Source: Candidatus Thiodiazotropha sp. (ex Epidulcina cf. delphinae)
GTDB taxonomy: Bacteria; Pseudomonadota; Gammaproteobacteria; Chromatiales; Chromatiaceae
Length of the DNA: 64,000 bases
Direction of reading: 5' to 3'
NCBI GenBank assembly: GCA_025656455.1
Contig: JAHXHS010000012.1
Coordinates: 1-64,000, forward strand
Positions 14,823-24,610 of the stretch are shown piece by piece. The position numbers were made by a program, and so were the translations under genes. Within the stretch, counting starts at the first letter, position 1; the number at the start of each line of letters is the position of its first letter. A model generated the notes under the pieces. That model worked only from the letters and a program-made list of their open reading frames with translations, had not been told where the DNA came from and made no database searches.

Positions 14823-17213
14823 ATGCAGGAAAAAGAGAACAACCAAGAAGAAGCCGTTGAAGTCATCAGCGGCCAAACCCTGGCGCGCACCAACGAGGTC
14901 CTGCCGAACCTCATTCACCTGTTGCCTGTCTCCGCGCGGCCCTTCTTTCCCGGCCAGGCGGTTCCCTTACTGATGGAGCAGGAACATTGGGAAAGCACCA
15001 TGGAGGCGGTTGTCAACTCCACTCACAGCCTGCTCGGGGTGGTGCTGGCGGATGCGGAATCGTCGGAGAGCGCCACCTCGGACACCTTCAAGCGTATCGG
15101 CACTGTCTGCCGGGTCCACCGGGTACAGCGCGCCGAAGGCCGGCTGCAAGTCCTGGTGGAGTGTCTCCAGCGCTTTCGCATCGAGAAAGTGGTGAACACC
15201 GAAACACCCTTTACCGCCCGCATCGAATACCTGCCTGAACCCACCAGCGACAGTAAGGAGATCAAACCCTACGCCGTCGCAATCATCAACACCATCAAGG
15301 AGTTGCTACCGCTCAACCCCCTGTATGCGGAAGAGCTACGGATGTTTCTCGATCGCTTTGGACCTGACGACCCGTCACACCTGACTGATTTCGCCGCCAG
15401 TCTCACCACCTCCGATAAGTTTCAACTCCAGGCGGTCTTGGAGACCATCGAGTTGCTGCCTCGCATGGAGAAGGTGCTGGAGCTGCTGCATCGTGAGTTG
15501 GAGGTGGTGAAGGCTCAGGCATCGATCCGCAAGACCGTGGAACAGCGCATGGAGAAACAGCAGCGTGAGTTCTTGTTGCGTGAACAGCTGAAAGCCATCC
15601 AGCAGGAACTGGGTATAGAAAAGGATGATCGCACCGCCGAACTGGACAAGTTCCGCGAGCGGTTGGAGAAACTCACCCTCACCGAACAGGCCCAGGCGCG
15701 AGTCGACGAAGAGATGGACAAGCTGGCGGTGCTTGAGCCCGGCTCGGCCGAATACTCAGTCACCCGCAACTATCTGGATTGGATTACCCTGCTACCCTGG
15801 GGAGTAGACTCAGAGGACAAGCTCGACCTTCAATTCGCCCGTAAGACCCTGGACAAGGATCACTATGGCCTGGAGGACGTCAAGGAGCGCATCCTGGAAT
15901 TCCTCGCCCTGGGCATCATGAAGGGGCGGATCGCCGGTTCCATCATCCTTCTGGTGGGCCCTCCCGGTGTCGGCAAGACCTCTATCGGTCACTCCATTGC
16001 CGAGGCCCTGGGCCGCAAGTTCTATCGCTTTTCCGTCGGCGGTATTCGTGACGAGGCGGAGATCAAGGGTCACCGCCGCACCTATATCGGCGCCATGCCG
16101 GGCAAGTTTCTCCAGGCGATGAAGGACGCAGGCACACAAAACCCGGTAATCATGCTGGATGAAATCGATAAAATCGGCGCCTCCTACCAAGGCGATCCCG
16201 CCTCCGCCTTGCTGGAGGTGCTCGACCCGGAACAGAACAGCGATTTTCTCGACCACTATCTGGATCTGCGCTTCGATCTCTCGAAGGTGTTGTTCATCTG
16301 TACCGCCAACCAGCTCGACACCATTCCAAGGCCCTTGCTCGACCGCATGGAGACCATTGCCCTCTCCGGCTATATTGCCAGCGAAAAGTTGCAGATAGCC
16401 CGCAAGTATCTGCTGCCACGCCAGCTTGACCGGGCCGGGCTGAAGCGCAGCGAACTCAAACTCAACAGCAGCGCCCTGCGCGCCATCATCGAAGGCTATG
16501 CAAGGGACGCCGGTGTGCGCCGTCTGGAAAAGCAGATCGGTAAAATCGTCCGCAAGGCGGTGGTGAAGATCCTCGAAGGGGCGAAAAAACCGATCGCAGT
16601 GACTGACGACGATCTCAAGGGTTATCTCGGTGGAGCATTGTTCAAGGACGAGCGCAACTTGAGCGGCGCAGGCGTCGTAACCGGGCTTGCCTGGACCGCC
16701 ATGGGCGGCGCCACCCTGAATATCGAAGCCGTCGCCATCCATGAGTTCAATCGTGGTTTCAAACTCACCGGCCAACTGGGCGAGGTGATGCGCGAATCAG
16801 CCGAGATCGCCTACGGCTATATCGTCAGCCATGCGGAGGCGTTCGGCGCGGACCAGGGCTTCTTCGAAAAGGCCTTCATCCATCTGCATGTCCCGGCGGG
16901 GGCGACCCCGAAGGATGGCCCCTCTGCCGGCATCACCATGGCCTCGGCACTGCTCTCCCTGGCAAGAAAAAAACCGGTGCGAAATATCGCCATGACAGGA
17001 GAGCTGACCCTGACCGGACAGGTATTCCCGGTCGGCGGCATCCGCGAGAAGGTGATTGCCGCGCGCCGCGCCGGGATACGTGAGTTGATCCTGCCGCAAG
17101 ACAACCGCAGCGACTTCGAAGAAGTCCCCGAGCATATCCGTAAAGGCTTGAAGGTCCACTTTGCCTCTGTCTTTGAAGAGGTGGCGCCACTGCTGTTTCG
17201 TGGTAAAAAATGA
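14823..17213 (+). CDS. lon: ATP-dependent protease Lon
   Basis: This 796-residue Lon protease degrades misfolded and regulatory proteins in the cytoplasm. The order is an N-terminal substrate domain (LPNLIHLLPVSARPFFPGQA, about 20-40), a coiled helical region (QQREFLLREQLKAIQQELG), AAA+ with Walker A GPPGVGKT (from residue 379) and Walker B VIMLDEIDKIG. The protease domain has Ser701 in DGPSAGITMAS and Lys743 in GGIREKVIAAR, completing the Ser-Lys dyad. The short acidic N-terminus and LPVSARPFFPGQ variant suggest a second Lon type rather than the E. coli-like housekeeping copy. A GGCTCTTCCCC-ended repeat begins immediately after the stop. Confidence 0.95.
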   Translation: MQEKENNQEEAVEVISGQTLARTNEVLPNLIHLLPVSARPFFPGQAVPLLMEQEHWESTMEAVVNSTHSLLGVVLADAESSESATSDTFKRIGTVCRVHRVQRAEGRLQVLVECLQRFRIEKVVNTETPFTARIEYLPEPTSDSKEIKPYAVAIINTIKELLPLNPLYAEELRMFLDRFGPDDPSHLTDFAASLTTSDKFQLQAVLETIELLPRMEKVLELLHRELEVVKAQASIRKTVEQRMEKQQREFLLREQLKAIQQELGIEKDDRTAELDKFRERLEKLTLTEQAQARVDEEMDKLAVLEPGSAEYSVTRNYLDWITLLPWGVDSEDKLDLQFARKTLDKDHYGLEDVKERILEFLALGIMKGRIAGSIILLVGPPGVGKTSIGHSIAEALGRKFYRFSVGGIRDEAEIKGHRRTYIGAMPGKFLQAMKDAGTQNPVIMLDEIDKIGASYQGDPASALLEVLDPEQNSDFLDHYLDLRFDLSKVLFICTANQLDTIPRPLLDRMETIALSGYIASEKLQIARKYLLPRQLDRAGLKRSELKLNSSALRAIIEGYARDAGVRRLEKQIGKIVRKAVVKILEGAKKPIAVTDDDLKGYLGGALFKDERNLSGAGVVTGLAWTAMGGATLNIEAVAIHEFNRGFKLTGQLGEVMRESAEIAYGYIVSHAEAFGADQGFFEKAFIHLHVPAGATPKDGPSAGITMASALLSLARKKPVRNIAMTGELTLTGQVFPVGGIREKVIAARRAGIRELILPQDNRSDFEEVPEHIRKGLKVHFASVFEEVAPLLFRGKK

Positions 17214-17533
17214 GGCTCTTCCCCTGATCGGGTGGGTAGATCATACAAATCACAACAATTCTCAGGGTTGATTACCCGCGAATAAACGCAAATCAACGCG
17301 AATGCGAATTTCCCATCCTGCACGCCGCCAAAGGCGGTGATTGACGGGTTCAGCGCCACTCAGTAGAGCGTCCCTCTCATCACCCATTCAAATCCCAGGT
17401 GATTTTGAGTGGATGTCTGTTTAGATGCGTAGGTCACGTTGCGCAGCTACGTGACACCCCCCTTGAGTCAGGTAGCCGCTCCGCGTCAACCTGACCTACG
17501 ACTTTTTTCACCCACTCGAATTGGGGAAGAGCC
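17214..17533. mobile_element. MITE-like element with GGCTCTTCCCC inverted ends (copy B)
   Basis: This 320 bp element starts one base after the lon stop. Ends are GGCTCTTCCCCTGATCGGGT and the inverse of GGCTCTTCCCCAATTCGAGT. It shares over 200 bp with copies at 5387-6425 and 29974-30449 and lacks the 202 bp internal segment of copy A. A REP pair occupies 17429-17499. It carries no gene. Confidence 0.7.
17429..17499. repeat. REP pair (BIME-like), 71 bp
   Basis: Same GTAG...CTAC double-hairpin unit as at 6321-6391, in the same orientation, inside the GGCTCTTCCCC-ended element. The second hairpin is GTCAGGT...ACCTGAC on the minus strand. Confidence 0.75.
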
Positions 17534-17562
17534 AAAAATGATTGGCTGGAAACGCTTAAGAA

Positions 17563-17667
17563 TATAACGCAAAGATCGCCATGAATCGCAAAGGACGCAG
17601 AGAATGTTAATGTATCAATGGATTAGCTTTGTGTTCATTGCGCTTCTCTGCGTGCTTTGCGTTTTAA
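17563..17667. repeat. CGCAAAG-type inverted repeat, divergent copy
   Basis: ACGCAAAGATCGCCATGAAT starts the left arm and CTCTGCGTGCTTTGCGTT ends the right arm. It is most similar to the copy at 59514-59612 and less similar to the CTCGCAAAGACGC copies. Confidence 0.55.
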
Positions 17668-17705
17668 AGGGCTGTTTCTGGACAACACACGACGGTCCGG
17701 CCCCT

Positions 17706-17719
17706 TTGATACACATCAA
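17706..17719 (+). promoter_or_regulatory. FNR/DNR-type operator upstream of nnrS
   Basis: TTGATACACATCAA is a perfect match to the TTGAT-N4-ATCAA dyad bound by FNR and by NO-responsive DNR/NnrR regulators. It lies 61 bp upstream of the nnrS start, so it probably overlaps or precedes the promoter as an activation site under low oxygen or nitric oxide. Confidence 0.8.
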
Positions 17720-17780
17720 GGTGAGAACCAGGCCTGCGAATTAGGGTGCCCCTGAATCTAACCCTTCAGGAAACCACAGT

Positions 17781-18980
17781 ATGGGAGTCATTTCTCTCGG
17801 CGAGCATCCCTCACCATCCACACCGCCAAAAGGATGGGCTCCCTTTGCCCTTGGTTTTCGGCCCTTCTTCGCGCTGGCCGGTCTCTCCGGCCTGCTGTTG
17901 ATGATCTTGTGGATAGGATTCAGGCTGACGAATCTGACAGCTTCCGCCTACTTTGGCTTTAGCGAATGGCACAGTCATGAAATGCTGTTCGGGTTCACCG
18001 CCGCTATCATCGCCGGCTTCCTTCTTACCGCGGTACGCAACTGGACAGGCATGGATACCCCAACGGGTAGACCGCTGGCGCTACTCGCCCTGCTGTGGCT
18101 GATCGCCCGGCTTCTGCCGCTGATTCCAGCCATCCCGGGCTGGCTCATTGCCGTAACGGACTTGTCGTTTATCCCTGCACTTATACTGGCCCTCTATTCT
18201 CCTCTGATGAGGGGGGCGAACCGCGTCAACCGCCTCTTCCTCCCCCTCCTGGCAGGCATGGCCCTGGCCAACCTGCTCTACCATCTGCAAGGCTTGGGAT
18301 TCACATCGACCGGCAGACAAGGCATAGCGCTGATGCTCAACCTGGTCCTGCTGCTGATCGTCTTTGTCGGGGGCAGGGTGCTCCCCTTTTTCACAGAAAA
18401 GGCCGTCAGCGGCTCTGAGCCGAGATTCAGCAAACAGCGGGAGCAGTGGGTCTACATCACCATCATCCTTTGGACCCTGAGCGAACTACTGCTGCCTGCG
18501 GCATGGCTGCTTTTCGTTGCCGCGCTGGGCGTGGCAATTACCCAGCTCTGGCGTCTGATCGACTGGCACCACCCTGGCGTATGGCAACACCCCATTCTCT
18601 GGGTGCTGTTTACCGGCCTGGGATGGTTCGTCATCGGCTTCCTGTTGAAGGCGCTCGCCGCTATCGGCGCCTTTCCCCTCAACCTCTCGACCCACGCCCT
18701 GACCGCCGGCGCCATCGGCGTATTCACCTTTGGAATGATGGCGCGGGTCTCTCTCGGTCATACCGGCCGGGAGATACAGACACACCGGGGCATGGCATTC
18801 GCCTTTGTCCTGATCAATCTTGCCGTAGTCATCCGAGTCTTCCTACCATTGACCGAAATCCTCGACTACCAGACATGCATCGGGCTCTCTGGCTCTCTCT
18901 GGGTGGTCTGTTATCTCACGTTCTGCCTGACCTACCTGCCGATACTGGCACGCCCACGAATCGACGGACGTCCTGGATAG
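17781..18980 (+). CDS. nnrS: NnrS family haem/copper membrane protein
   Basis: This 399-residue polytopic protein has about twelve helices. NnrS proteins are associated with denitrification and protect against nitric oxide-derived stress. Family features include the start GWAPFALGFRPFFALAGL (about 19-36), WHSHEMLFGFTAAIIAGFLL with its metal/haem-ligand histidines (about 69-88), FLLTAVRNWTG and a later GGRVLPFFTEKA. The C-terminal half keeps HALTAGAIGVFTFGMMARVS. The FNR/DNR box upstream agrees with anaerobic or NO control, and narGHJI at the window end supplies a physiological context. Confidence 0.93.
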   Translation: MGVISLGEHPSPSTPPKGWAPFALGFRPFFALAGLSGLLLMILWIGFRLTNLTASAYFGFSEWHSHEMLFGFTAAIIAGFLLTAVRNWTGMDTPTGRPLALLALLWLIARLLPLIPAIPGWLIAVTDLSFIPALILALYSPLMRGANRVNRLFLPLLAGMALANLLYHLQGLGFTSTGRQGIALMLNLVLLLIVFVGGRVLPFFTEKAVSGSEPRFSKQREQWVYITIILWTLSELLLPAAWLLFVAALGVAITQLWRLIDWHHPGVWQHPILWVLFTGLGWFVIGFLLKALAAIGAFPLNLSTHALTAGAIGVFTFGMMARVSLGHTGREIQTHRGMAFAFVLINLAVVIRVFLPLTEILDYQTCIGLSGSLWVVCYLTFCLTYLPILARPRIDGRPG

Positions 18981-19065
18981 ACGCTGGGATGCGTTCAAAC
19001 TCTCAAGCTTTACCCGAGAAATAGCTTATCCCTATGGATGCCTCATTTCGATTAAAAAATAGATA

Positions 19066-19094
19066 TTGACTAATTTAGTATTTACTAATATTCT
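19066..19094 (+). promoter_or_regulatory. sigma-70-type promoter of the sulfur globule protein gene
   Basis: TTGACT (19066-19071) and TATTCT (19089-19094) are separated by 17 bp in an AT-rich stretch. This places transcription start near 19101, about 60 bp upstream of the ATG. Confidence 0.6.
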
Positions 19095-19163
19095 TCTTCA
19101 CCAGAAGTAACGCAGTAACCAACTTTACAGATCTTTAAATCAACGAAAATCGAGGAATGACTG

Positions 19164-19469
19164 ATGTCTAAAATTGTAAAAATCGCAGCCGCCGCTGCTT
19201 TGATCGCCGCTTCCGCTTCTGCTTCCGCCTGGTGGGGCAACCCTTGGAACAACGGCTGGGGCAACGGCAATGACTTCATGGGCGACGGCTTCGGTGACGG
19301 AGACTTCTCCTTCAACATGAGCGGTAGCGCCCGCGGCGCCGGCAACGGTTACGGCCGTGGTTACAACAACTACTACAACCGTCCTTACTACGGTTACGCC
19401 CCCTATGGCGCTCCGGTCGCTCCTTACGGCGCCCCTGTCGCACCGCAGGCTGCCGCCGAAGCCAAGTAA
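19164..19469 (+). CDS. sulfur globule protein (CV1/CV2-like)
   Basis: This 101-residue exported protein has a clear signal peptide ([20 protein letters not shown], cleavage about residue 22). The mature part starts [15 protein letters not shown] and is rich in Gly, Asn, Tyr and Pro, with repeats [10 protein letters not shown] and [16 protein letters not shown]. Composition and start match the structural proteins that coat periplasmic sulfur globules in purple sulfur bacteria and related sulfur oxidizers. The family is defined more by composition than by motifs. The gene is monocistronic, with its own promoter and a strong terminator, as expected for an abundant structural protein. Confidence 0.82.
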   Translation: MSKIVKIAAAAALIAASASASAWWGNPWNNGWGNGNDFMGDGFGDGDFSFNMSGSARGAGNGYGRGYNNYYNRPYYGYAPYGAPVAPYGAPVAPQAAAEAK

Positions 19470-19501
19470 ACGCCTAGCCCGGAGTTTCACCCTGGCTAGA
19501 T

Positions 19502-19538
19502 ACAAAGGCGGACAAATTGTCCGCCTTTGTCCGTTTTT
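19502..19538 (+). terminator. intrinsic terminator of the sulfur globule protein gene
   Basis: A perfect 14 bp stem (ACAAAGGCGGACAA with its inverse, 19502-19530) with a minimal loop is followed by GTCCGTTTTT. It lies 33 bp after the stop codon. Confidence 0.85.
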
Positions 19539-19576
19539 AGACCTGTTTAGTGTGCGTCCAGAAATTAAGGCAATTT

Positions 19577-19669
19577 CTCTCGCAAAGACGCAAAGATCGC
19601 CAAGAAAAAAATAAAAACGTTAAAAAAACGATATGTAATAACTTTGCGGCCTTTGCGTCTTTGCGAGAG
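19577..19669. repeat. CGCAAAG-type inverted repeat
   Basis: The left arm is CTCTCGCAAAGACGCAAAG and the right arm is CTTTGCGTCTTTGCGAGAG, with an A-rich loop. It lies between the sulfur globule terminator and the convergent ssb gene. Confidence 0.7.
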
Positions 19670-19710
19670 TTTTTCTTTCCGGACAAACGAGATTTAAGAA
19701 CGAATGCCCG

Positions 19711-20160
19711 TCAAAACGGGATATCATCATCAAAATCGTTATCAGGCACCGGCGTCGGCGCTGTCGATTGCTGAGGCCTCGAAGCGCCTTGTGATTGAGG
19801 TGCATCGAACGAGGCGGTGCCACCACGACTGTCGAGCATCTGCATCTCGCTGGCTACGATTTCGGTGGTATAGCGATCCTGACCATCCTGCCCCTGCCAC
19901 TTGCGAGTACGAAGACTCCCCTCGACATAGACCTTCGAACCCTTTTTCAGATACTCGCCGGCAATCTCACCCAGGCGATTGAAAAATACCACCCGGTGCC
20001 ACTCGGTCCGCTCCTGCTGCTCGCCGCTGTTCTTGTCCTTCCAGGACTCGGATGTCGCCAATGTCACGTTGGTGACGGCGCCGCCGCTGGGCATATAACG
20101 GGTCTCCGGATCCCTGCCCAGGTTTCCGATCAGGATTACTTTATTGATTCCTCGAGCCAT
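19711..20160 (-). CDS. ssb: single-stranded DNA-binding protein
   Basis: This 149-residue SSB binds and protects single-stranded DNA in replication, repair and recombination. It has the OB-fold ([20 protein letters not shown] through [19 protein letters not shown], residues 1-116). A Gln/Pro/Ser-rich linker leads to the acidic tail [10 protein letters not shown], which recruits partner proteins. The neighbours uvrA and ssb share ancestry of gene order with E. coli, but here an MFS gene lies between them. I saw no LexA box in the uvrA-MFS gap. Confidence 0.97.
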   Translation of the reverse strand: MARGINKVILIGNLGRDPETRYMPSGGAVTNVTLATSESWKDKNSGEQQERTEWHRVVFFNRLGEIAGEYLKKGSKVYVEGSLRTRKWQGQDGQDRYTTEIVASEMQMLDSRGGTASFDAPQSQGASRPQQSTAPTPVPDNDFDDDIPF

Positions 20161-20262
20161 CTTTATCTCTCCACGATTGTATTAGCTCCTTCCGTTGGAG
20201 CCCCAGGTGCTGCGTTTCAAACGATATGAGACGCCTTGATTCATTTCAGTCGCCCAGTCTAC

Positions 20263-21645
20263 CTACCCTTGGACAGCATATCCATCCAATGCCTCTCGAT
20301 CCACCACCATCAGATCAACTTTCAGATAGGCAACCCTGTCCTCGGCGATAATCACCGCATCGGCCACGCCGTCAATGGCCATCAATTTAGCCGCCAGGCT
20401 TCCGACATCCGCCTCATCCAGCTTGCCGACCGGCAGCAGATAATTGCTCAGATAACTGGGATTCGACATGCCCCAGGCGCTCAGCAGCCAGACCAGCGCC
20501 ATCCCGGCGCACAACAGAAAAACCCCTTGGTTGCCGTAGCTGGTGTGAAACCAGCCTCCCAACGCCCCCCCGAGAAAGGCGCCGATGAATTGGGAGCTGG
20601 AGTAGACGCCCATAGCGGTGCCCTTGCGCTCTCCGGGGGCCACCTTGGCTATCAGCGACGGCAGGGTTGCCTCCAACAGATTGAAGGCGGTGAAAAAGAC
20701 AAACAGCGCCGCCACCATCCCCACGAGGGTGTGGCTGAAACCGTAGAGCGCCAGCGCTGCCAGACCAAGCGCGGCAATCGCGCCGACGAAAACCGGCCGC
20801 ATGCGCCGCCTGCCCTCGGCGATGATGACAAAGGGCACCATCGCCGCCATCGACAACAACATCACGGGCAGGTAGACCTGCCAATGGGCGTCGCTGACCA
20901 GGCCGAGATCCCGCAATGCCAGCGGGTAGGCGAGAAACATCGCGGTAAGCGCCATGTGCAGGGTCAGGATGCCGAAATCGAGTCGCAACAGCTCCGGGTC
21001 CGACAAGACCTTGCCGAACTGTCCGGGAACCGCTTCCGCATCCCGGTGGAAATGGCTCTGTTTCGGGGTTGGGACGACGAAAACGACGATCCCGATGCCG
21101 CCAAGGGCCAGTGCCGCGGTGAGCCAGAAGATCCCCGGCACGCCGATCCAGCTGTTGAGGATCGGGCCCAGGATCAACGCCACCGCAAAGGCGACACCGA
21201 TACTGATGCCGATAATCGCCATCATGCGCAGGCGCCTCTGTTCGCGGCTGAGATCCGCCGCCATCGCCATGATCACCGCGGCGATGGCGCCGCTGCCCTG
21301 CAGGGCGCGGCCGAAAATGATGCCGTAGATGGTCTCGGAGCTGGCCGCCACCGCGCTGCCAAGGGCGAAGATCAGCAAGCCGCCGATCAATACCGGCTTG
21401 CGCCCGATGCGATCGGAGAGCATGCCGAAGGGGATCTGCAAAACCGCCTGGGTCAGGCCATAAATGCCGATGGCGAGCCCCACCAACAGGGGCGTGACCT
21501 CCGGCAACCCTTCGGCATACAAGGCGAAAACCGGCAGGATCAGAAAAAGCCCCAGCATTCTCAGGGAAAAAAGCCCTGACAGGGAATAAGCCGCCCGCCG
21601 TTCAATCGCATTCAATCCGGCGTCGCCGGCCCGTCCATTTGTCAT
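20263..21645 (-). CDS. yajR: MFS transporter, YajR-like with C-terminal ferredoxin-like domain
   Basis: This 460-residue major facilitator has twelve predicted helices (about 20-395). The motif A loop is FGMLSDRIGRKPVL between helices 2 and 3. Unlike most MFS proteins it carries an extra cytoplasmic domain of about 60 residues (LLPVGKLDEADVGSLAAKL to the end) with the beta-alpha-beta pattern of the YAM domain of YajR. The transported compound is not established for the family. It is divergent from uvrA. Confidence 0.88.
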   Translation of the reverse strand: MTNGRAGDAGLNAIERRAAYSLSGLFSLRMLGLFLILPVFALYAEGLPEVTPLLVGLAIGIYGLTQAVLQIPFGMLSDRIGRKPVLIGGLLIFALGSAVAASSETIYGIIFGRALQGSGAIAAVIMAMAADLSREQRRLRMMAIIGISIGVAFAVALILGPILNSWIGVPGIFWLTAALALGGIGIVVFVVPTPKQSHFHRDAEAVPGQFGKVLSDPELLRLDFGILTLHMALTAMFLAYPLALRDLGLVSDAHWQVYLPVMLLSMAAMVPFVIIAEGRRRMRPVFVGAIAALGLAALALYGFSHTLVGMVAALFVFFTAFNLLEATLPSLIAKVAPGERKGTAMGVYSSSQFIGAFLGGALGGWFHTSYGNQGVFLLCAGMALVWLLSAWGMSNPSYLSNYLLPVGKLDEADVGSLAAKLMAIDGVADAVIIAEDRVAYLKVDLMVVDREALDGYAVQG

Positions 21646-21706
21646 CTATCGATCGCTTTGCCAGTGAAATAAAAGAGGGCGTATAGTATCAGGTTCGCTC
21701 ATTCCA

Positions 21707-24556
21707 ATGCAGTACTACCTCATGGACACCATCAGCATTCGCGGCGCACGCACCCACAACCTGCAAAATATCGACCTGGAACTGCCGCGTGATAAATTGA
21801 TCGTCTTTACCGGCCTGTCGGGATCCGGCAAGTCATCGCTGGCCTTCGACACTATCTACGCAGAGGGACAACGCCGTTACGTCGAGTCGCTCTCAGCCTA
21901 TGCGCGACAGTTTCTGTCGTTGATGGAGAAGCCCGATGTGGACCATATCGAGGGGCTCTCCCCGGCCATCTCCATCGAACAGAAGACCACCTCGCACAAC
22001 CCCCGCTCCACCGTCGGCACGATTACCGAGATCTACGACTACCTGCGCCTGCTGTTCGCCCGGGTCGGCACGCCGCGCTGCCCGGAGCACGACACCACCC
22101 TGGAAGCGCAAAGCATCAGCCAGATGGTCGACCAGGTGATGGCCCTGCCGGCGGGGGATAGGCTGATGTTGCTGGCGCTGGTAATTCAGGAGCGTAAAGG
22201 CGAACACCACAAACTGTTGCAGGAGCTGCATGCCCAAGGCTATATCCGCGCGCGCATCGACGGCGAGGTCTTCGAACTCGACGACGCCCCGACCCTGGAA
22301 CTGCATAAGAAACATAACATCGAGGTGGTGGTCGATCGCTTCAAGGTGCGCGAGGATCTTGCCACGAGGTTGGCGGAATCCTTCGAGACCGCCCTCAATC
22401 TGGCCGACGGCCTGGTCCGGGTGGCCTGGATGGACGGCAGCCGGACGGAACTGGTCTTCTCCTCCCGCTTCGCCTGTCCCCATTGCGGCTACAGCCTGCC
22501 GGAGTTGGAGCCAAGGCTGTTCTCATTCAACAATCCGGTCGGCGCCTGTCCCACCTGCGATGGGCTGGGAATAGAGCAATTCTTCGATACGACAAAGGTA
22601 GTCGCCCACCCGGAACTCTCCCTGGCGGGTGGCGCAGTGCGAAGTTGGGACCGGCGCAATGCCTACTATTTCCAGATGATCGCTTCCCTGGGCCGTCATT
22701 TCGACTTCGATCCCGAGACACCCTGGGAAAGACTCAAGCCGCGAGTACAGAAGATCATCCTCCATGGCAGCGGCCGTGAGTCCATCGAATTCAGCTATCA
22801 CAATGAAAGAGGCCGATCGGTAAAGAAGCGCCACCCCTTCGAGGGTATTATTCCCAACATGCGGCGTCGCTACCGGGAGACCGAGTCCAATGCGGTGCGC
22901 GAGGAGCTGGCGCGCTACATCTCCAGCCAGCCCTGTCCGGACTGCGCCGGCACCCGCCTCACCCAGGCCGCGCGCCACGTCTTCGTCGAAAGGTACACCC
23001 TCCCCGAGGTTACCCGAATGCCCATCGGCCAGGCGAAAAGCTCCCTTGCAGGACTGAAACTGCCGGGTAAACGGGGCAAGATCGCGGAGAAGATCCTCAA
23101 GGAGATCGACCAGCGGCTGCACTTTCTGGTCAATGTCGGGCTCGACTATCTGACCCTGGACCGCAGCGCCGAGACACTCTCCGGCGGCGAGGCCCAGCGC
23201 ATCCGCCTGGCCAGTCAGATCGGCGCTGGCCTGGTGGGGGTCATGTACGTGCTGGACGAGCCCTCCATCGGCCTGCATCAGCGGGACAATCAGCGCCTGC
23301 TCGACACCCTGACCTATCTGCGGGACCTGGGCAATACCGTGATCGTGGTGGAACATGACGAGGAGGCGATCCGCAGCGCCGACCATGTGGTCGATATCGG
23401 ACCGGGCGCGGGAGTCCACGGGGGCCGCATCATTGCCCAGGGGACGGCCGACAAGATCGCCAAAAGTAAGGGCTCACTCACCGGCGACTACCTCAGCGGC
23501 AAACGCACCATCGAAATCCCGATGCGCACCGCAGAGATCGACCCGACCCGTAACCTGGAACTCCTGGGCGCCACCGGCAACAACCTCAAGGCCGTCGATC
23601 TGGCCATTCCGGTCGGCAGTTTTTGTTGTATCACCGGCGTCTCAGGCTCTGGCAAATCGACCTTGATCAACGACACCCTCTACCCGATCTGCGCCGCCGC
23701 CCTCAACAAGGCCAATACCTCCCCTGCTCCCCATGCCGAAGTACGGGGTCTGGACTATTTCGACAAGGTCGTGGACATCGATCAAAGTCCCATCGGACGC
23801 ACCCCCCGCTCCAACCCGGCCACCTACACCGGCCTGTTCACCCCTATCCGGGAACTGTTTGCCGGCACCCATGAGGCCCGCTCACGGGGCTACACCCCCG
23901 GGCGTTTCAGTTTCAACGTCAAAGGCGGGCGCTGCGAGGCCTGCAGCGGCGATGGAGTGATCAAGGTGGAGATGCACTTCCTCCCCGACATCTATGTCCA
24001 GTGCGATGTCTGCAAGGGTAAGCGCTACAACCGCGAGACCCTGGAGATCCACTACAAGGGCAAGACCATCGATGCGGTGCTGGGGATGACCGTTGAGGAG
24101 GCGCTGGCCTTCTTCGATGCCGTGCCGGGTATCAAGCGCAAGCTGCAGACCCTGATGGATGTCGGTCTCTCCTACATCTGCCTCGGACAGAACGCCACCA
24201 CCTTGTCAGGCGGTGAAGCTCAGCGGGTCAAGCTCTCCAGGGAGCTCTCAAAGCGCGACACAGGCAAGACCCTCTATATCCTCGACGAACCGACCACCGG
24301 CCTGCACTTTCACGATGTCAACCACCTGCTGGAGGTGCTGCATCGACTCCGCAACCACGGCAACACCGTCATCGTGATAGAACACAATCTGGATGTGATA
24401 AAGACCGCCGACTGGATCATCGACCTGGGTCCCGAGGGGGGCAACCGAGGAGGCGAGATCATCGCCCGGGGCACACCGCAACAGCTCGCAAGAATCCGCG
24501 CCTCTCACACGGGACAATATCTAAGAAAGTTAAAAAAGTCCGCGCCTAGCGGCTAA
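21707..24556 (+). CDS. uvrA: excinuclease ABC subunit A
   Basis: UvrA is the damage-sensing ATPase of nucleotide excision repair. The protein of about 944-949 residues has two ABC modules: Walker [14 protein letters not shown] near residue 32 and [16 protein letters not shown] near 643. Signature motifs are [16 protein letters not shown] and [16 protein letters not shown]. Zinc-binding cysteines lie in [27 protein letters not shown] and CDVCKGKRY. The ATG at 21722 ([14 protein letters not shown]) fits the family start better than 21707; neither has a good ribosome-binding site. It is complete and intact. Confidence 0.97.
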   Translation: MQYYLMDTISIRGARTHNLQNIDLELPRDKLIVFTGLSGSGKSSLAFDTIYAEGQRRYVESLSAYARQFLSLMEKPDVDHIEGLSPAISIEQKTTSHNPRSTVGTITEIYDYLRLLFARVGTPRCPEHDTTLEAQSISQMVDQVMALPAGDRLMLLALVIQERKGEHHKLLQELHAQGYIRARIDGEVFELDDAPTLELHKKHNIEVVVDRFKVREDLATRLAESFETALNLADGLVRVAWMDGSRTELVFSSRFACPHCGYSLPELEPRLFSFNNPVGACPTCDGLGIEQFFDTTKVVAHPELSLAGGAVRSWDRRNAYYFQMIASLGRHFDFDPETPWERLKPRVQKIILHGSGRESIEFSYHNERGRSVKKRHPFEGIIPNMRRRYRETESNAVREELARYISSQPCPDCAGTRLTQAARHVFVERYTLPEVTRMPIGQAKSSLAGLKLPGKRGKIAEKILKEIDQRLHFLVNVGLDYLTLDRSAETLSGGEAQRIRLASQIGAGLVGVMYVLDEPSIGLHQRDNQRLLDTLTYLRDLGNTVIVVEHDEEAIRSADHVVDIGPGAGVHGGRIIAQGTADKIAKSKGSLTGDYLSGKRTIEIPMRTAEIDPTRNLELLGATGNNLKAVDLAIPVGSFCCITGVSGSGKSTLINDTLYPICAAALNKANTSPAPHAEVRGLDYFDKVVDIDQSPIGRTPRSNPATYTGLFTPIRELFAGTHEARSRGYTPGRFSFNVKGGRCEACSGDGVIKVEMHFLPDIYVQCDVCKGKRYNRETLEIHYKGKTIDAVLGMTVEEALAFFDAVPGIKRKLQTLMDVGLSYICLGQNATTLSGGEAQRVKLSRELSKRDTGKTLYILDEPTTGLHFHDVNHLLEVLHRLRNHGNTVIVIEHNLDVIKTADWIIDLGPEGGNRGGEIIARGTPQQLARIRASHTGQYLRKLKKSAPSG

Positions 24557-24610
24557 TGGCTTCTCGTCACGCTGAAAACGTAAAACGCCTATCAGGTTGC
24601 CGGATTACCG

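Noticed and set aside
15810..16775. Minus-strand open frame of about 320 codons inside lon
   Set aside because: Antisense to the Lon AAA+ and protease domains; composition is that of a shadow frame.
17781..18980. nnrS as a generic permease
   Set aside because: The FRPFFALAG and WHSHEMLFGF motifs with the FNR-type box identify NnrS; no transporter signature is present.
20236..21579. Long plus-strand open frame opposite the MFS gene
   Set aside because: It is the antisense shadow of a clear MFS transporter; its His/Gln/Arg-rich composition is typical of complementary frames of GC-rich membrane-protein genes.
21646..21706. Expected LexA (SOS) box upstream of uvrA
   Set aside because: No CTGT-N8-ACAG-like sequence is seen in the 61 bp gap; SOS control cannot be claimed.
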